Shown here piece after piece: positions 20,335 through 31,072 of a DNA stretch of 64,000 nt (positions within the stretch are counted from its first letter, which is position 1; each line of letters starts with the position of its first letter). A program made the translations under genes and the position numbers. Source of the stretch: Flectonema sp. DT1601 (Eukaryota; Euglenozoa; Diplonemea; Diplonemida; Diplonemidae); the NCBI GenBank assembly GCA_964019425.1, contig OZ025824.1, positions 782,501-846,500 of the forward strand, written 5' to 3'. Below the pieces are notes generated by a model. It was not told the DNA's origin. It saw only the letters and a list, made by a program, of their open reading frames with translations, and did no database searches.

Positions 20335-22737
20335 ATGGGTGTTGAGGCTCAAGGCACTGCCATTGATGACCTGGAGGTTGTTAATATCAATAGCTCTGTT
20401 TGTATCATTCCAGAGATGGAGTCGACAACTTCGAATAACGCGACAGTGGCAGAATTAGAAAGCAGACTTCGAATAAGAATGAGGGAAGTTCGTGTGATTC
20501 AAGACCATTTAAAGAAATACGGTATTGATGAAGAGGAGCTTTTAAGACAACAAAATACACAACTGACGGCAATGAGTGCGAAGGACTCGAAGATCACTTT
20601 ACTTGAGAGGAGAGTTAATCGTCTTGAGGAAATAATAACTCAAAAAGAAAGACAAATCGATCAACTTTCATCAGAATTAAAAGACTACCAAGAACGTAAC
20701 AGCAGCGCCAATCTCCTCCGTACCCACTTAGCTGAGACTGTTGAGAAGGAAGAGCATTTAAGAAGACTAGTCTCTGTTGAGGCTGCTACCAAAAACAAAG
20801 TTCAATCCACTGAAAATGATATTCTCTTACAACGTATCGTTAAGTTGAAAAACTTATGTAAGAATACGAGGAGAAGACACGAAACTTTTGCTCAAATCAC
20901 CGAAAATCAACTAATGTTCGAACAAGACCGACAGGTATACGCTGAGTTATATGCGATGAGAATCACTGGTGAGTTATTTGATATTAAAAAACGGAACAGC
21001 GTCGAACAGAAGCACCACAACAACGCTTCGATGGCTGCTATCGAAGTCGTCTTTCAAGAGCCAGTTCGAATGACTTCTGTTGATGATGAATATATAGAAA
21101 GTATTACAAACAGATCTCTACACAATGTTGCCCTTTCATCATTTAAAAAAGACCTGTCGGATTGGGTTCACGAGGCGAGTAGTCGTCTTGGATCTGTTAT
21201 GAAATTTTTATTCAAACAACTTGACGTTCCGAAATCAAGAAATCCCCGTCCGAATGCTGCGAAAATGATTACTGAAACTCAACGAAAAGCTAAAATATCT
21301 GTGCGTGAGCTCTCACGATGTGTTAATAAATTGATACTCTCTGTTCTTGAGGTAGAGCGTAGTACCGCAAAGAAATTTGCTGCTGTTTATGAAACGGATA
21401 AGTTTGCTAACAGAGTGAGTGAGTCCTCCCAATGTGATATACCTGGACCGCCTGATCCAATCATAGAAAGACAGAAAAACCTCCTCCTGAAAGCAACCCA
21501 AACCCAGGAAACGTTGAGATCAAGACTAAAAGCCACCAAGAAGGAACGTGATTCCTTTACTGAAAAATATAACACCGCGAGTGAGAATTTTTATAATCTG
21601 CACAACACGATGCATCAAACGTTTAAAGCAGTCTGGACTCATAGATATCGTTTTAAAGAAAGCCTTGAGGACCCAATCAGATTAATCTCAAAACGACTAT
21701 CTGAAAATGACAGCAAAAGAAGAAGTGCATCAGGACCAGATCCAGCCCAAGCCCAAGATCATTTAAAAAAAGTGTTCGCTAACAACTTACCTGAAGTAGC
21801 TCAGAGAGATACCGAAGTACTGGAACACTTCAGTAGATATGTCACATCAGACAGTCTTTATAAAATGGACATGGTCACTCATGGAAGACAAAAACGAGAA
21901 GAAGAAGCAAGAAAGAAAAATGCAGCTGCAAGCATAGCTATTCACACAAGTCCAAAGAGAAATAATAAATCCGATGCTGGGAGTGTTGCCAGTCCGAATG
22001 CTGGTAGGTCTGAAGCAAGCAGTCCAGGAAGAGCAAGGAACTCGTCTAATTCTCCAGAAAGAAAGAAAAAAATTAAAATTATTAAAAAAGATGAATCTCC
22101 CCAACCAGTCCAACCAGTCCACCCATTAGTAGTATCTGAGCCAGTTATTGACATTGGTTGCAGAGTCAGAGCTGTCAATCTGCAAGAAGATAATTGGAGA
22201 TGGTTAAATGGTTCTATGGGAACTGTGTTACATATGGACGAAGAGACGAAGAGATTTAATGTTTGCTTTTCATCAGGTACGCTGCCTATGTCTGTAGCTA
22301 ATTTGAAATTACTCGGACCAGCGCGACCGTCTCTTATCATCCCAACAAGTAAATTATCGCTTGGAGGGGGATCAGATGCTTCTGATGATAACGGGCCTGA
22401 TTCTGCGAGAACACAACCAACTCCTCGCTCGTCGATAGTACCGAAGGCTCCAGATGTTTCATTCGCAAGACTCTCTCCTCGGGTAGTAGAATCTCATTCA
22501 AGATTCTCTCCTTCTGCTGGTGTTCTCACATCGTCTGCAGCAATTATTGAATCAACAGTAAAGTCTATTACTCCAAATAACAAAACTACGGGTATTAAAA
22601 AACGAACGTATCCTCCACTTCAAGCATCGAACGCTTTCGTCCGCTTCGCGACTGACGGATACGACAAGAAAGGTGCGCAGTTGAGAAGCTCAGGGTTAGT
22701 TCAAATTCGCGGCATGAGAGTAAATAGTGCTTTTTAA
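20335..22737 (+). CDS. coiled-coil protein with C-terminal SH3-like 'LNG' module
   Basis: An 800-residue intronless protein. Coiled coils lie at about 38-145 and 375-420. A helical middle (about 270-350) may be globular. A basic low-complexity linker runs about 520-600 (KKKIKIIKK and SP-rich). Residues about 608-660 form a small beta-barrel-like module (GCRVRAVN, WLNGSMGTVLHMD, RFNVCF, VANLKLLG). It resembles the LNG-G-V...R-V...NL pattern seen in KOW/SH3-like modules of many protist proteins. The tail is S/P-rich. The ATG is 19 nt after the TTTTTACAG acceptor, and the stop of the SHIPPO gene is only 248 bp upstream. A cytoskeletal or ciliary role fits the structure and neighbours but is inferred. 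Confidence 0.75.
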   Translation: MGVEAQGTAIDDLEVVNINSSVCIIPEMESTTSNNATVAELESRLRIRMREVRVIQDHLKKYGIDEEELLRQQNTQLTAMSAKDSKITLLERRVNRLEEIITQKERQIDQLSSELKDYQERNSSANLLRTHLAETVEKEEHLRRLVSVEAATKNKVQSTENDILLQRIVKLKNLCKNTRRRHETFAQITENQLMFEQDRQVYAELYAMRITGELFDIKKRNSVEQKHHNNASMAAIEVVFQEPVRMTSVDDEYIESITNRSLHNVALSSFKKDLSDWVHEASSRLGSVMKFLFKQLDVPKSRNPRPNAAKMITETQRKAKISVRELSRCVNKLILSVLEVERSTAKKFAAVYETDKFANRVSESSQCDIPGPPDPIIERQKNLLLKATQTQETLRSRLKATKKERDSFTEKYNTASENFYNLHNTMHQTFKAVWTHRYRFKESLEDPIRLISKRLSENDSKRRSASGPDPAQAQDHLKKVFANNLPEVAQRDTEVLEHFSRYVTSDSLYKMDMVTHGRQKREEEARKKNAAASIAIHTSPKRNNKSDAGSVASPNAGRSEASSPGRARNSSNSPERKKKIKIIKKDESPQPVQPVHPLVVSEPVIDIGCRVRAVNLQEDNWRWLNGSMGTVLHMDEETKRFNVCFSSGTLPMSVANLKLLGPARPSLIIPTSKLSLGGGSDASDDNGPDSARTQPTPRSSIVPKAPDVSFARLSPRVVESHSRFSPSAGVLTSSAAIIESTVKSITPNNKTTGIKKRTYPPLQASNAFVRFATDGYDKKGAQLRSSGLVQIRGMRVNSAF

Positions 22738-23066
22738 TACTTCATAAAAGGAAAGGTTAGGATATTAATTTAAATAGCTCATCACAATCGATGAATTCCT
22801 GCCAAACCAGTTTAGTTATTATTTGGTTTGTGGTGTCCGTGGTGATGCTCACATATCTTTTACAAAAATCCTTCGTATCCGTTGGAATGTGTGTCATTTG
22901 GCAGAATGTTGGTTGGTGATCGATCGTTTCTTCCTCTTTATTAGTTATTATTATTGTTTTAACCCTCTATTGCATCCGCGAGGATGTTTGCCACACTTCG
23001 TATCCCAAAATTGTTGTCTTTTTTTTTTTAAAAAAAGTTTCTTCCTACCTTGTCTTGTTGGAAGAG

Positions 23067-23102
<36 letters not shown>

Positions 23103-23224
23103 CAAACCTTCACTGGAAACACTGCAATGAGAGGAAAAAAACTCTTCGCAGTGTTTAATAATTATTACGCGAATTCTGGGTTGGTGGTTCATCGACGTTC
23201 CCAAGCTGTCTTTCCAAAGCACCA

Positions 23225-23255
<31 letters not shown>

Positions 23256-24702
23256 AAGAAAACATATTTTTTTTTTTTTAGAAATCTTTCCTGTTATTAT
23301 TTATATTAGTATCCGTTACATCTGTAGTCAGTCTGCACAAGGAGAAAGCGTACGAATTAGGTACTTCACTGCTTCTTTGCCCCTGCAAATATTGGGTCCT
23401 GCTATTCGCTGAGTGAGCACGTTGTCCGTGTGTCACTTTGCCAATGGTAGATTGATGTAGCTATTTGTAAAGCCTTTTTTTTAATAATTTCTTATTTTCT
23501 TTTCAAGCACCTTTTCTTCCCGCCCTCCCTTCGTGTTTATTATATTCTCAGATACGTTTATTTTTATTTTTATTTTTTTTTATTGTTTTCCATAAAAAAA
23601 CTCTTCAGCAAGTTTATTTAATTTGTGTATTATTCTTTCTTTCTTGTTTCTCTGCCTTCGTTTTTTTAAAAAAAAACTAAAAAAGTAATTACAAGTAGAG
23701 CTTCAACTCACTCATGTCAGAATGTGTTTTTTTGAGGAACGATTTAATTCTCCTCAATTTATCAGTTCTACTAGCTAATTTAAACTAAAATGCAGTTATT
23801 TGAGTTCCTTTTTGCTTTTTGTTGTCATTGATCACGGACCATTTGACGTAATCTTTTCTGTAGATACTGTCCGTGCCTGTGCAAGGCACCACAGTAGATC
23901 TCGGGTGGTAGGATGGCACGGAAAACTTCTGCCTCTTTTTCTAAAAAAAAAAAAAAAAATTCTTTTCCCCCTACTCTTTTTTCTTTCATTCTTGAGAACG
24001 CCAGTTGTCACTATGCGGGCAATGTATGATCAAAAAAAAATACAAATAAAAGTTCACTATAATCATGTTTTGTAGGCGATTTATTTCAGCCAAACCCACG
24101 AAATCGGTTTCAATTTTTTTTTTGCGTGTTTTTTTTTCTCTCAGGAGGATAGAGAACGAAAAGTGGGAAAAATAAAATAAAAAAAATAAGTAAATATAAT
24201 CAAAACAACAAATTTTTTTTCCCCTTTTAGACCACCTTCAAGAATTCTAAAGAAAACAGATCGCAGGTGGCGCTCTGTTTTAAATCCTTTGAATTTATTG
24301 AAGAAAAAAACCTATTGGCATTTCCTATTCATGCGGTTGTTTTTTCCCCCTCCTTGATTTTTTTTTTTTTTTTTTTTTTTCAACTCACTGCTCGAATTCA
24401 ACCAACCATCGTGCTGTGCGAATTGTCTGTTTGATAACACAACTTGTTATACAGTAAAGACACTAGTCCTCGACTCATTCGTAGAATACGTCGCCTTCTT
24501 GTTACAAAGCTCAACACAAATTACTTTGACCCCAATCATGTGCGTCTTCGGCAATTTATATTTGTGGAATATTGAGATAAGGCATTTTGTTATTTATTAT
24601 TTATTTTTTTTTTTGGCTATTTTTATTGGGTGACTAACCCGAAACGTATAGCAATCGTTGAAGGAGTGAACGAGCATCAAGAAAGGAGGGAAAGAAAGAA
24701 AG

Positions 24703-24735
<33 letters not shown>

Positions 24736-25092
24736 GCTATTTTCTCAACATCTGGTTCTATATTTATGATTGAAAAACCCTTATTCTTTTGAAAAGGTTG
24801 TTCAACTGTTTTTTATGTTTTTGGTCTTCCCCCAGCTTTCACTCTTCGTGCTGTGGGTGTCCTTCCCAAGTTGCAAATTTAATTTTGTTCAAAAAAAAAA
24901 AAAGAGTTTTTCGTTGTTTTTTTGATTATGCTTAACTTACTTCACTTTGACAGCATCAATAAGGAATGTTATGGGATAATTGAAGCACAAGTCGTTTTAT
25001 TGTAATCATTACTTTACTTTCCTAATAGCTTATCCGGTGTGCAGACTTCAGTATCTAGTTTTGAATAATTTCTTTACAGGACCGACAGGGCT
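22738..25092. other. 2.35-kb intergenic region
   Basis: No supportable gene. There are many A/T runs, including A-runs at 23070-23101, 23231-23250 and 24702-24730 and a T-run at 24358-24380. An acceptor (TTTCTTTACAG) ends at 25079, 13 nt before the next ATG. Confidence 0.6.
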
Positions 25093-26490
25093 ATGGGGGA
25101 GTGCCCTCCAGCGATTGTCAAACCGGGTGCTGGAGGGGGTGGATGTGGTGGAATGTTATTAGGAGCTCATCACCGATTTGCGATGCAGATGCAAGCAGCA
25201 GCACCACCACCAGTACCTCCACCAACTGTACTGAGTGAGATGCTAATAGAAGTTAATGAAAGATCTGATGGAGCAATTGAACTTTCTGACCAGCAGACGA
25301 ATTCAGAGAGTTGTTCTCCCAGAGAACTCATTCCACCTGAATCACCGATGGTACCAACTTATGCTGATCTTATTAAAATGAGAGAACCTGGTTTTGGAAT
25401 CACTATTCAAAATCATTATAACGCAACCAGCAGTGAAGGTGAATCACAATTCGAACAACTTGCTGACCTGCAAGAAGACCGTCGAGAACGAGAACGAAAA
25501 GTTCTCATGGCGGAACAGTCACGTGAAAAAAAGATAAAAATGCAACACGCAATGAGTCAACTACTTGCTATACTTCCGTCAACAAAGCAAGACGGAGGAA
25601 TTCAATCGTTAATATGCAGAACATGTGAATACGTTATACAATTACAAGACAGTGTTACATCAGCTGAGGCTGATAATGTTAAGCTAAAAGATAAGTTAAA
25701 GAAGTTATCTGAGGAAGACTCGCATTCGACTGTTTCAACTTCATCTGCGCCTTCGTTACCAAAGCCACTTCCATACACTCAACAAGAACTCAACTCTATG
25801 TGTGTTGATGCTTTACAAAGAAGTAGTCCAACTATAGTTCTATTGATATTCTTATCTTCTGTAATCAGTCCTCAGAGGCTGCGTAACTTATTACTGAATG
25901 CCGATCCGGGTAATAAAGTAGTTCGATTTCTCAATTCCAGTAATGTTCCTAACAAGCGATTGTTAAGAATTCCTTTATCTCATGCGGGTGTTCCTTTATT
26001 CTCTATTATTGTTGCTTGTCTTTCTGTTTTTTTAATAAGGAGATTAAAATCTTTAGTTCACTCAGCAAGTTGGTTGTTGTGCAGTGTTCTACCTGAAGGT
26101 GATAATGAAAGAGGGAGTTCTAATACTCAATCACAATCACAATCACGATCACCACCTCCGTCTAATCATTCATATCCAAGTACTGGAGTACGAGATGAAG
26201 ATCAACTAAATCAAGTCAGAGGATACAGTCCTTCTTCAATGAGGTTACGTAATAAAGCACAATCAAAAGTAATGGCGTATCTCCATTCAGAGGGTATTGA
26301 AACGCGTGGGCGAGTTATTCAAATGCAAGGGGCGAAATCGGCACCTACACGACCAACTCGACGTCGGACAACTGCTTCTTCTTCTGGACATTCTACTGGT
26401 CCTCCGATTACGTCAGCTCTTCGTTCTCGTACGTTATCTTCAGCTTCGAGTACTTTGTTGCATTCGAATTATTTCAGTGATTCTGATTAG
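25093..26490 (+). CDS. bHLH-leucine-zipper-like protein with C-terminal hydrophobic segments (SREBP-like architecture)
   Basis: 465 residues, intronless. The N-terminus is G/P-rich. Residues about 128-213 read as a basic stretch (RRERERK...SREKKIK), helix 1 (MQHAMSQLLAILP), a loop, helix 2 (SLICRTCEYVIQLQ) and a heptad-like zipper (ADNVKLKDKLKKLSEE). The spacing from helix 1 to its closing LP matches MAX-type bHLH proteins. The Glu that reads the E-box in classical members is not at its usual place. A weak hydrophobic stretch (about 247-260, TIVLLIFLSSVI) and a clear one (about 299-317, VPLFSIIVACLSVFLI followed by RR) lie in the C-terminal half. The rest is S/R-rich and disordered. A bHLH-LZ followed by membrane segments recalls SREBP, which is freed by proteolysis. 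Without a profile search the bHLH call is moderate. Confidence 0.58.
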   Translation: MGECPPAIVKPGAGGGGCGGMLLGAHHRFAMQMQAAAPPPVPPPTVLSEMLIEVNERSDGAIELSDQQTNSESCSPRELIPPESPMVPTYADLIKMREPGFGITIQNHYNATSSEGESQFEQLADLQEDRRERERKVLMAEQSREKKIKMQHAMSQLLAILPSTKQDGGIQSLICRTCEYVIQLQDSVTSAEADNVKLKDKLKKLSEEDSHSTVSTSSAPSLPKPLPYTQQELNSMCVDALQRSSPTIVLLIFLSSVISPQRLRNLLLNADPGNKVVRFLNSSNVPNKRLLRIPLSHAGVPLFSIIVACLSVFLIRRLKSLVHSASWLLCSVLPEGDNERGSSNTQSQSQSRSPPPSNHSYPSTGVRDEDQLNQVRGYSPSSMRLRNKAQSKVMAYLHSEGIETRGRVIQMQGAKSAPTRPTRRRTTASSSGHSTGPPITSALRSRTLSSASSTLLHSNYFSDSD

Positions 26491-27968
26491 TTCCCTTTAG
26501 TGTGAGGAAGTAGTGTTATCATATCACTTTCCGCTACCGATAATTCGGGTGGTGTTATTAAAAAGTGTTAGACACTGACCATTCTGTCGTTCATTCTCAC
26601 AAGCAAACCTTGTCGTCTTAATCCCAATTTATGCGTCGGAAGAAAACTTGTTCCCCAACGTGTTGCGCTTTGTTGTGTTTACCAAGGTCCTCTTATGTTC
26701 TGTTTCTTATTGCTCTTTTTTGCGTGAAATTTCTTTTGACGTGTACAGTTTTGCTTATTCCCACTCCAGTTCCCTGCCCCCTTTTTAATCGTGTTTGCCT
26801 TTTCGGACGTTATAAGACTTGTTGTTCGGCTTCAAAAATAAAAAAAACTTTTTTGGTTGAACTCAAACAGAATCCTGTCACGGAGGAACAAGTCATGACC
26901 ATATGAAATGTAGGTTTTCTAATCTGAATAGTCTACTCTCTCGTCGGTTAAAAAAAAAAAAAAAAGAAAAAATAATATAAAAAGAGAAACGATGTATATC
27001 TTCCGCACAGTTTTTTTTTTTTTTTTTTTTTTGACTTTATTATATCTGGCAATTCATAGCATTCGACTGGAGTTGCAAAGGAGAACTTTTTATCCTGAGG
27101 AATAACTAATCTCATCAGTAAAACGTTTACTGAGCGAGCATTAATAGGAAACAATAAAAAAAAAAAACCGTCTTTCACGATTTCACACAAACAAATCATT
27201 AAGTTGGTGCTTACCTGTTGTTTTCTTTATTTGATCACACCCATTAAGGTGCATGAGAAGTTATGCTACAACTTGGTACCATAGAAGGGACTGATATCTT
27301 GTGATTTATTTTTTTCGATTATACTGGGATTGATGTAGAGAATGGGTCATTTCCCCCCTCTCCGAATTCATCGCGGTTCAGTTCTTTTTTTTCTTTTTTC
27401 CCTTCTGCAGCAGGCGATTACTTTCAGTTTCACACTCTTTTTTTTTCTTCTTCTTCTCGCTTTTGTTTTTGTTTTTGTAGCAATAATGTGTGTTATGAAG
27501 ACACGCGAGCCGGCTTTTGGTTGAGAATCGTACAACCAAACCTGAACAATACATCTCTTTAAATAAGAATGTTCATTCCCATTCTTAATCGTTTCTTACT
27601 CTTTTCACGTTGTGTGTCTACTTCTAGTTGTTTTTTTTTTCTTTTTTTTTTTCATCACATCACCTTCGTATTACTATGACTTACGGGATTTATAAAGCGG
27701 TTAACTTTTCTTTTTGAAGAAGTCATTGAAGTGTCTGATCATTATGAAAAATATAAATTGCGATCCCTAGAGGGGGGGGGTTTGACATCACATCGTCCCT
27801 CACAGAGATGGGATGGTGATGTGCTACAATAAAAAGGTTTCGTCCTTAATGGGCACTTATGGCACTTTCGTGGATCTTTGAAGGAGGGGAACCTTGGCGT
27901 CTCTCCCTCTCTCTCTATCTTTCTTAGAAGCTTTGAGAGAAACAAAAGAGAAAAAAAAAGGGTGGTGG

Positions 27969-27999
<31 letters not shown>

Positions 28000-28356
28000 G
28001 GGGGAATAACTTCGATGAGAAAGAAAAAAAAAACCAACCTGGGGGTTTTTTTCTCTTTTGTTCCTTTTCCCTCGAACAGCCATCCCGATAACGAAAATAA
28101 AAAAAAAGGGAGGCTTTTTTTTCCTTTTTTTTTTTTTTTTTTTTTTCCCCCCCATTTCCGTATTTTTATACTGTTTGTATCTGGCAAAATGTCCACTTGG
28201 ATGTTATTAGTATCGGGGCAGATGCTTATTGTGATTGCTGTTCTTTCTTCCAGAGAATTGATTCCGTTCTCGGGGTACTCAACTGCCTTATTAATGAGCA
28301 ATTCGAACTAAACGTCAAAAACATTATTTTTTTTTAAATTAAAAAGGAAATATAAA
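26491..28356. other. 1.9-kb intergenic region with homopurine/homopyrimidine blocks
   Basis: No supportable gene. A G9-10 run lies near 27771-27780. Long purine then pyrimidine tracts fill 27940-28150, which explains the apparent frames on both strands there. An acceptor-like AG at 28345-28346 lies 10 nt before the next ATG. Confidence 0.6.
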
Positions 28357-29277
28357 ATGGATGATTTCAAAGTTAAGTTGGCCACCTCTCGTCGAACTAT
28401 TGAATGCGAGGCGACACCTCAAATGACAATAGCTGAGCTGAGGGGTCAAACAGAGGGTGAGGGAAGTCAACTTCTTTACAATAACATCGAACTAACTGAT
28501 GGAAGTACACAACTATCAGAGTTGATGCCGGGAGTCAGTGATGGAGCCGTCTTTGTTGTTAGAGCTCCTCAACCAGGAACCGAACTTGAGAGAATATCAT
28601 TATCAGTTGCTTGGGAAGACATTGGTACAATCCAATTAGAATTCCCCTTAGACAACGAGATTGACTCTCTCAGATACAAAATTAGAGAGCAATTCATGAC
28701 AAATTTCCTCAAAGAACCTCCTGTTAACTCTCAAATGATAAGCTGGATTCACGCATCAACTGCAGAAACGAGCAATGTTGGTCCTGAAGTAAACGGAAGT
28801 CAAACATTAAAGGAAATTGCTCCCTATTTAAGAGAAGGTGATTTTCTTCACATCGAAGTAACACTCACTAGTAGGCCAGTTTCGTCTGGAAGAACTGCGA
28901 TGAGCAACATTAGAAAGATAAATATTTGCATCACTTTAACAATGCTCATAGGAGGTGTTATCATGGTGGGTATCGGAACTGTGAAATTATTTCAAAGAGA
29001 TCATGGTTTTAATGCTTACTGTCGAGATCATGCTCCGCCTCAAGGATTTGTTGTTCAGCATTGTTCCAATCGACCTTATAGTTACTGGACGACTACTGCA
29101 GCTCCTGGATACAGTGAGTGTCATGTTGATCAATTTGATAATTGTAGTTACACACCTGGGACCACAGAGCAAACTCACCGCCTGTGGGCTCTGATGTCTT
29201 GTGGTTTAGTGTTAGTGATCCTTTCATTTGTAATGTTCTTCTTCTTAAATCCAGCGAGGAGGAGGCGATCATGGTAA
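28357..29277 (+). CDS. membrane protein with two ubiquitin-like folds and two TM helices
   Basis: 306 residues. Residues about 3-70 look like a ubiquitin-like fold: FKVKLATSRRTIECEA, MTIAELRGQ, LLYNNIELTDGSTQLSEL and AVFVVRA line up with the strand, helix, Leu-Leu-Tyr/Phe and final strand pattern. A second, longer UBL-like segment (about 79-172) has an insertion. TM1 is about 188-212 and TM2 about 276-298. The loop between them (about 63 residues) has several cysteines and an NCS glycosylation site, so it probably faces the lumen; both UBL folds would face the cytosol. The tail is NPARRRRSW. UBL plus two TMs occurs in TMUB proteins and in Dsc3-type subunits of membrane ubiquitin ligases. The orthologue is uncertain. 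Confidence 0.72.
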   Translation: MDDFKVKLATSRRTIECEATPQMTIAELRGQTEGEGSQLLYNNIELTDGSTQLSELMPGVSDGAVFVVRAPQPGTELERISLSVAWEDIGTIQLEFPLDNEIDSLRYKIREQFMTNFLKEPPVNSQMISWIHASTAETSNVGPEVNGSQTLKEIAPYLREGDFLHIEVTLTSRPVSSGRTAMSNIRKINICITLTMLIGGVIMVGIGTVKLFQRDHGFNAYCRDHAPPQGFVVQHCSNRPYSYWTTTAAPGYSECHVDQFDNCSYTPGTTEQTHRLWALMSCGLVLVILSFVMFFFLNPARRRRSW

Positions 29278-29689
29278 TGCATCATGTTATACAAAACTCG
29301 AATATAACATTGCTTTTTGTGTATTACGCTTTCAGGTAATTACTCAACCTTCCTTCGTGTTGTTTTAATGATTGGTTTAGTTGCCTACCCCAACTTAGTT
29401 AGTTTCACTAACGTATAAACTCCTTTTTTTTTTTTTCTTTTTTTTTTTTGTCCAAAATCTATCTCCTCAATCCGTCACATGTTTAGTTCTGTTTTTCTTA
29501 TGTTTTTTTTTTTTTTTGTTTTGATTTCAGTTTTTGTTTATAGTTTGGTAGCGTAAATTATACCTCTCTTAATATTCTCAGCTAATACTGTACTTACATG
29601 ATTAAGACTTGTTTGTGGTGTGGTTTATGAAACTCTGAGAGTCTATTTCATTTATGTTATTACTTACCAGATCAAAGGACATCATCAAA
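29278..29689. other. short intergenic spacer
   Basis: 410 bp with T-runs near 29424 and 29503. A TTACTTACCAG acceptor ends at 29670, 19 nt before the ATG at 29690. An in-frame ATG at 29654 lies upstream of this acceptor and is therefore not preferred. Confidence 0.5.
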
Positions 29690-31072
29690 ATGAAGTATCC
29701 ACCAGCTCCGTTAATGCTGAGCGCGTTGGGAGTTGCGGTTGCACTGATATCTGACTTGTCTCTATATGCTGTGTTACCTGTTGCGTATAAACAGTTTGGA
29801 CTCGTTCCATGGCACGTTGGTCTTATCTTGAGTGCGAATAGATGGGTGCGTCTACTGTGCAACCATCCTGCGAAATGGTTCGCTCAGGTTTATCCAAAAT
29901 ATGTTGGTCACCATTACTCTGCGGCGTTGACAGTTGGAATGTGTTGCAGTTTATTATATTCGATATTTCCTGGTACTCTGTGGGTGATGCTAATTGCTAG
30001 ATGCATGTGGGGAATGGCCTGGAGTGTAATAAGAAACTCTGCTATGATCTGCGTCAGGCTCACAGTAGATTCTGGAAAACTACAATCAGGAATCGCTACA
30101 GGTTGGTATGATGGAATCTCACGTATTGGTGCTGCTATTGGTTTGTTTGTTGGTGGACCTCTTTATGATGCTCTTTCTTTTTCTTGGTTGTTTGGAATCT
30201 GGGCTGGACTATCCTTTTTATTCATACCGCTTGGTTACTTGTCATTTATTGGTTCAAGAAAACTTATCGAGGAAAGCAGTACAGCCTCAACAGACCAACC
30301 GTCCGCACCAGTTTCCGAACCTTCTCACCAGACTACAGAGCATCGTTCTCACTGTCATAAGGTGTTTCTTTCAGTCACAAAAAGACAGCGACTTGCTCTA
30401 TCTGTTGTTGGGTTTGTAACTGGATGTGTGTCTTGGGGACTTATTGTTAGCACTCTGGGTGTTATTTTAAAAGATATTTTAACTGATGAAACCACAATTT
30501 TTGGAGTGACTATTAAAATAGCCACCATCAACAGTGTTGTGTTAGGAACTCGTTGGTTGTGTGAAGTAATTTGTACGCCTATGTTAGGTCATCTGAGTGA
30601 TAAGATAGGAAGAAGTTATCACAGCAAGATATTCTTTACTATTGGGTTGTTTGCTTGTATTTTATGTTCATTTCCGTTAGGTGTAGTCGCGATGTTGATT
30701 GGAGTTATGTTCTTCTTTTTATCAGCCTCAGCCGTGTCTGTAGCTTCACTCTCTGAAGCAGTCTCGTCTGGTTCTGTAGCGTCGTATTTTACAATGCAAG
30801 ATTTTGGTGCTGCTGTGGGTCCAATTTTGGGATATTTATTGCACTCTATTGATTCTGTGTCACCTCAAACATCAATTTTTCTTAGTGCTGCAATCCTTTA
30901 TGCAATTGGCACTGTTGCTTCTTTCTTCGCATACACAGAATCGCCAATCGCAGTCGTTGCTAACGATATCGTAGACGTCACTAGCGACAGAGAGAGTATC
31001 GAATTAGTTGAGAGGGGTGAGTTTCCAAGTGGAGAAGAAGACGATGAGCAAGAGTTGATAGAAAAGACATGA
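29690..31072 (+). CDS. major facilitator superfamily transporter
   Basis: 460 residues with about twelve hydrophobic helices in two groups of six, separated by a hydrophilic loop (about 195-230, rich in S/T/P/H). Visible MFS marks are ARCMWGMAWSVIRNSAMICV around the fourth and fifth helices and GHLSDKIGRSYHSK, a copy of the G-x-L-S-D-x-x-G-R loop motif, between C-half helices. The tail is acidic (EEDDEQELIEKT), with no obvious sorting signal. Likely a secondary transporter of a small solute or drug-type compound; the substrate cannot be inferred. Starting at 29690 gives MKYPPAPLMLSALG and places TM1 near the N-terminus. Confidence 0.88.
   Translation: MKYPPAPLMLSALGVAVALISDLSLYAVLPVAYKQFGLVPWHVGLILSANRWVRLLCNHPAKWFAQVYPKYVGHHYSAALTVGMCCSLLYSIFPGTLWVMLIARCMWGMAWSVIRNSAMICVRLTVDSGKLQSGIATGWYDGISRIGAAIGLFVGGPLYDALSFSWLFGIWAGLSFLFIPLGYLSFIGSRKLIEESSTASTDQPSAPVSEPSHQTTEHRSHCHKVFLSVTKRQRLALSVVGFVTGCVSWGLIVSTLGVILKDILTDETTIFGVTIKIATINSVVLGTRWLCEVICTPMLGHLSDKIGRSYHSKIFFTIGLFACILCSFPLGVVAMLIGVMFFFLSASAVSVASLSEAVSSGSVASYFTMQDFGAAVGPILGYLLHSIDSVSPQTSIFLSAAILYAIGTVASFFAYTESPIAVVANDIVDVTSDRESIELVERGEFPSGEEDDEQELIEKT

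Noticed and set aside
27742-28311. Overlapping 98-137-codon frames on both strands
   Set aside because: Created by homopurine/homopyrimidine tracts; the predicted proteins are runs of K, F and P.
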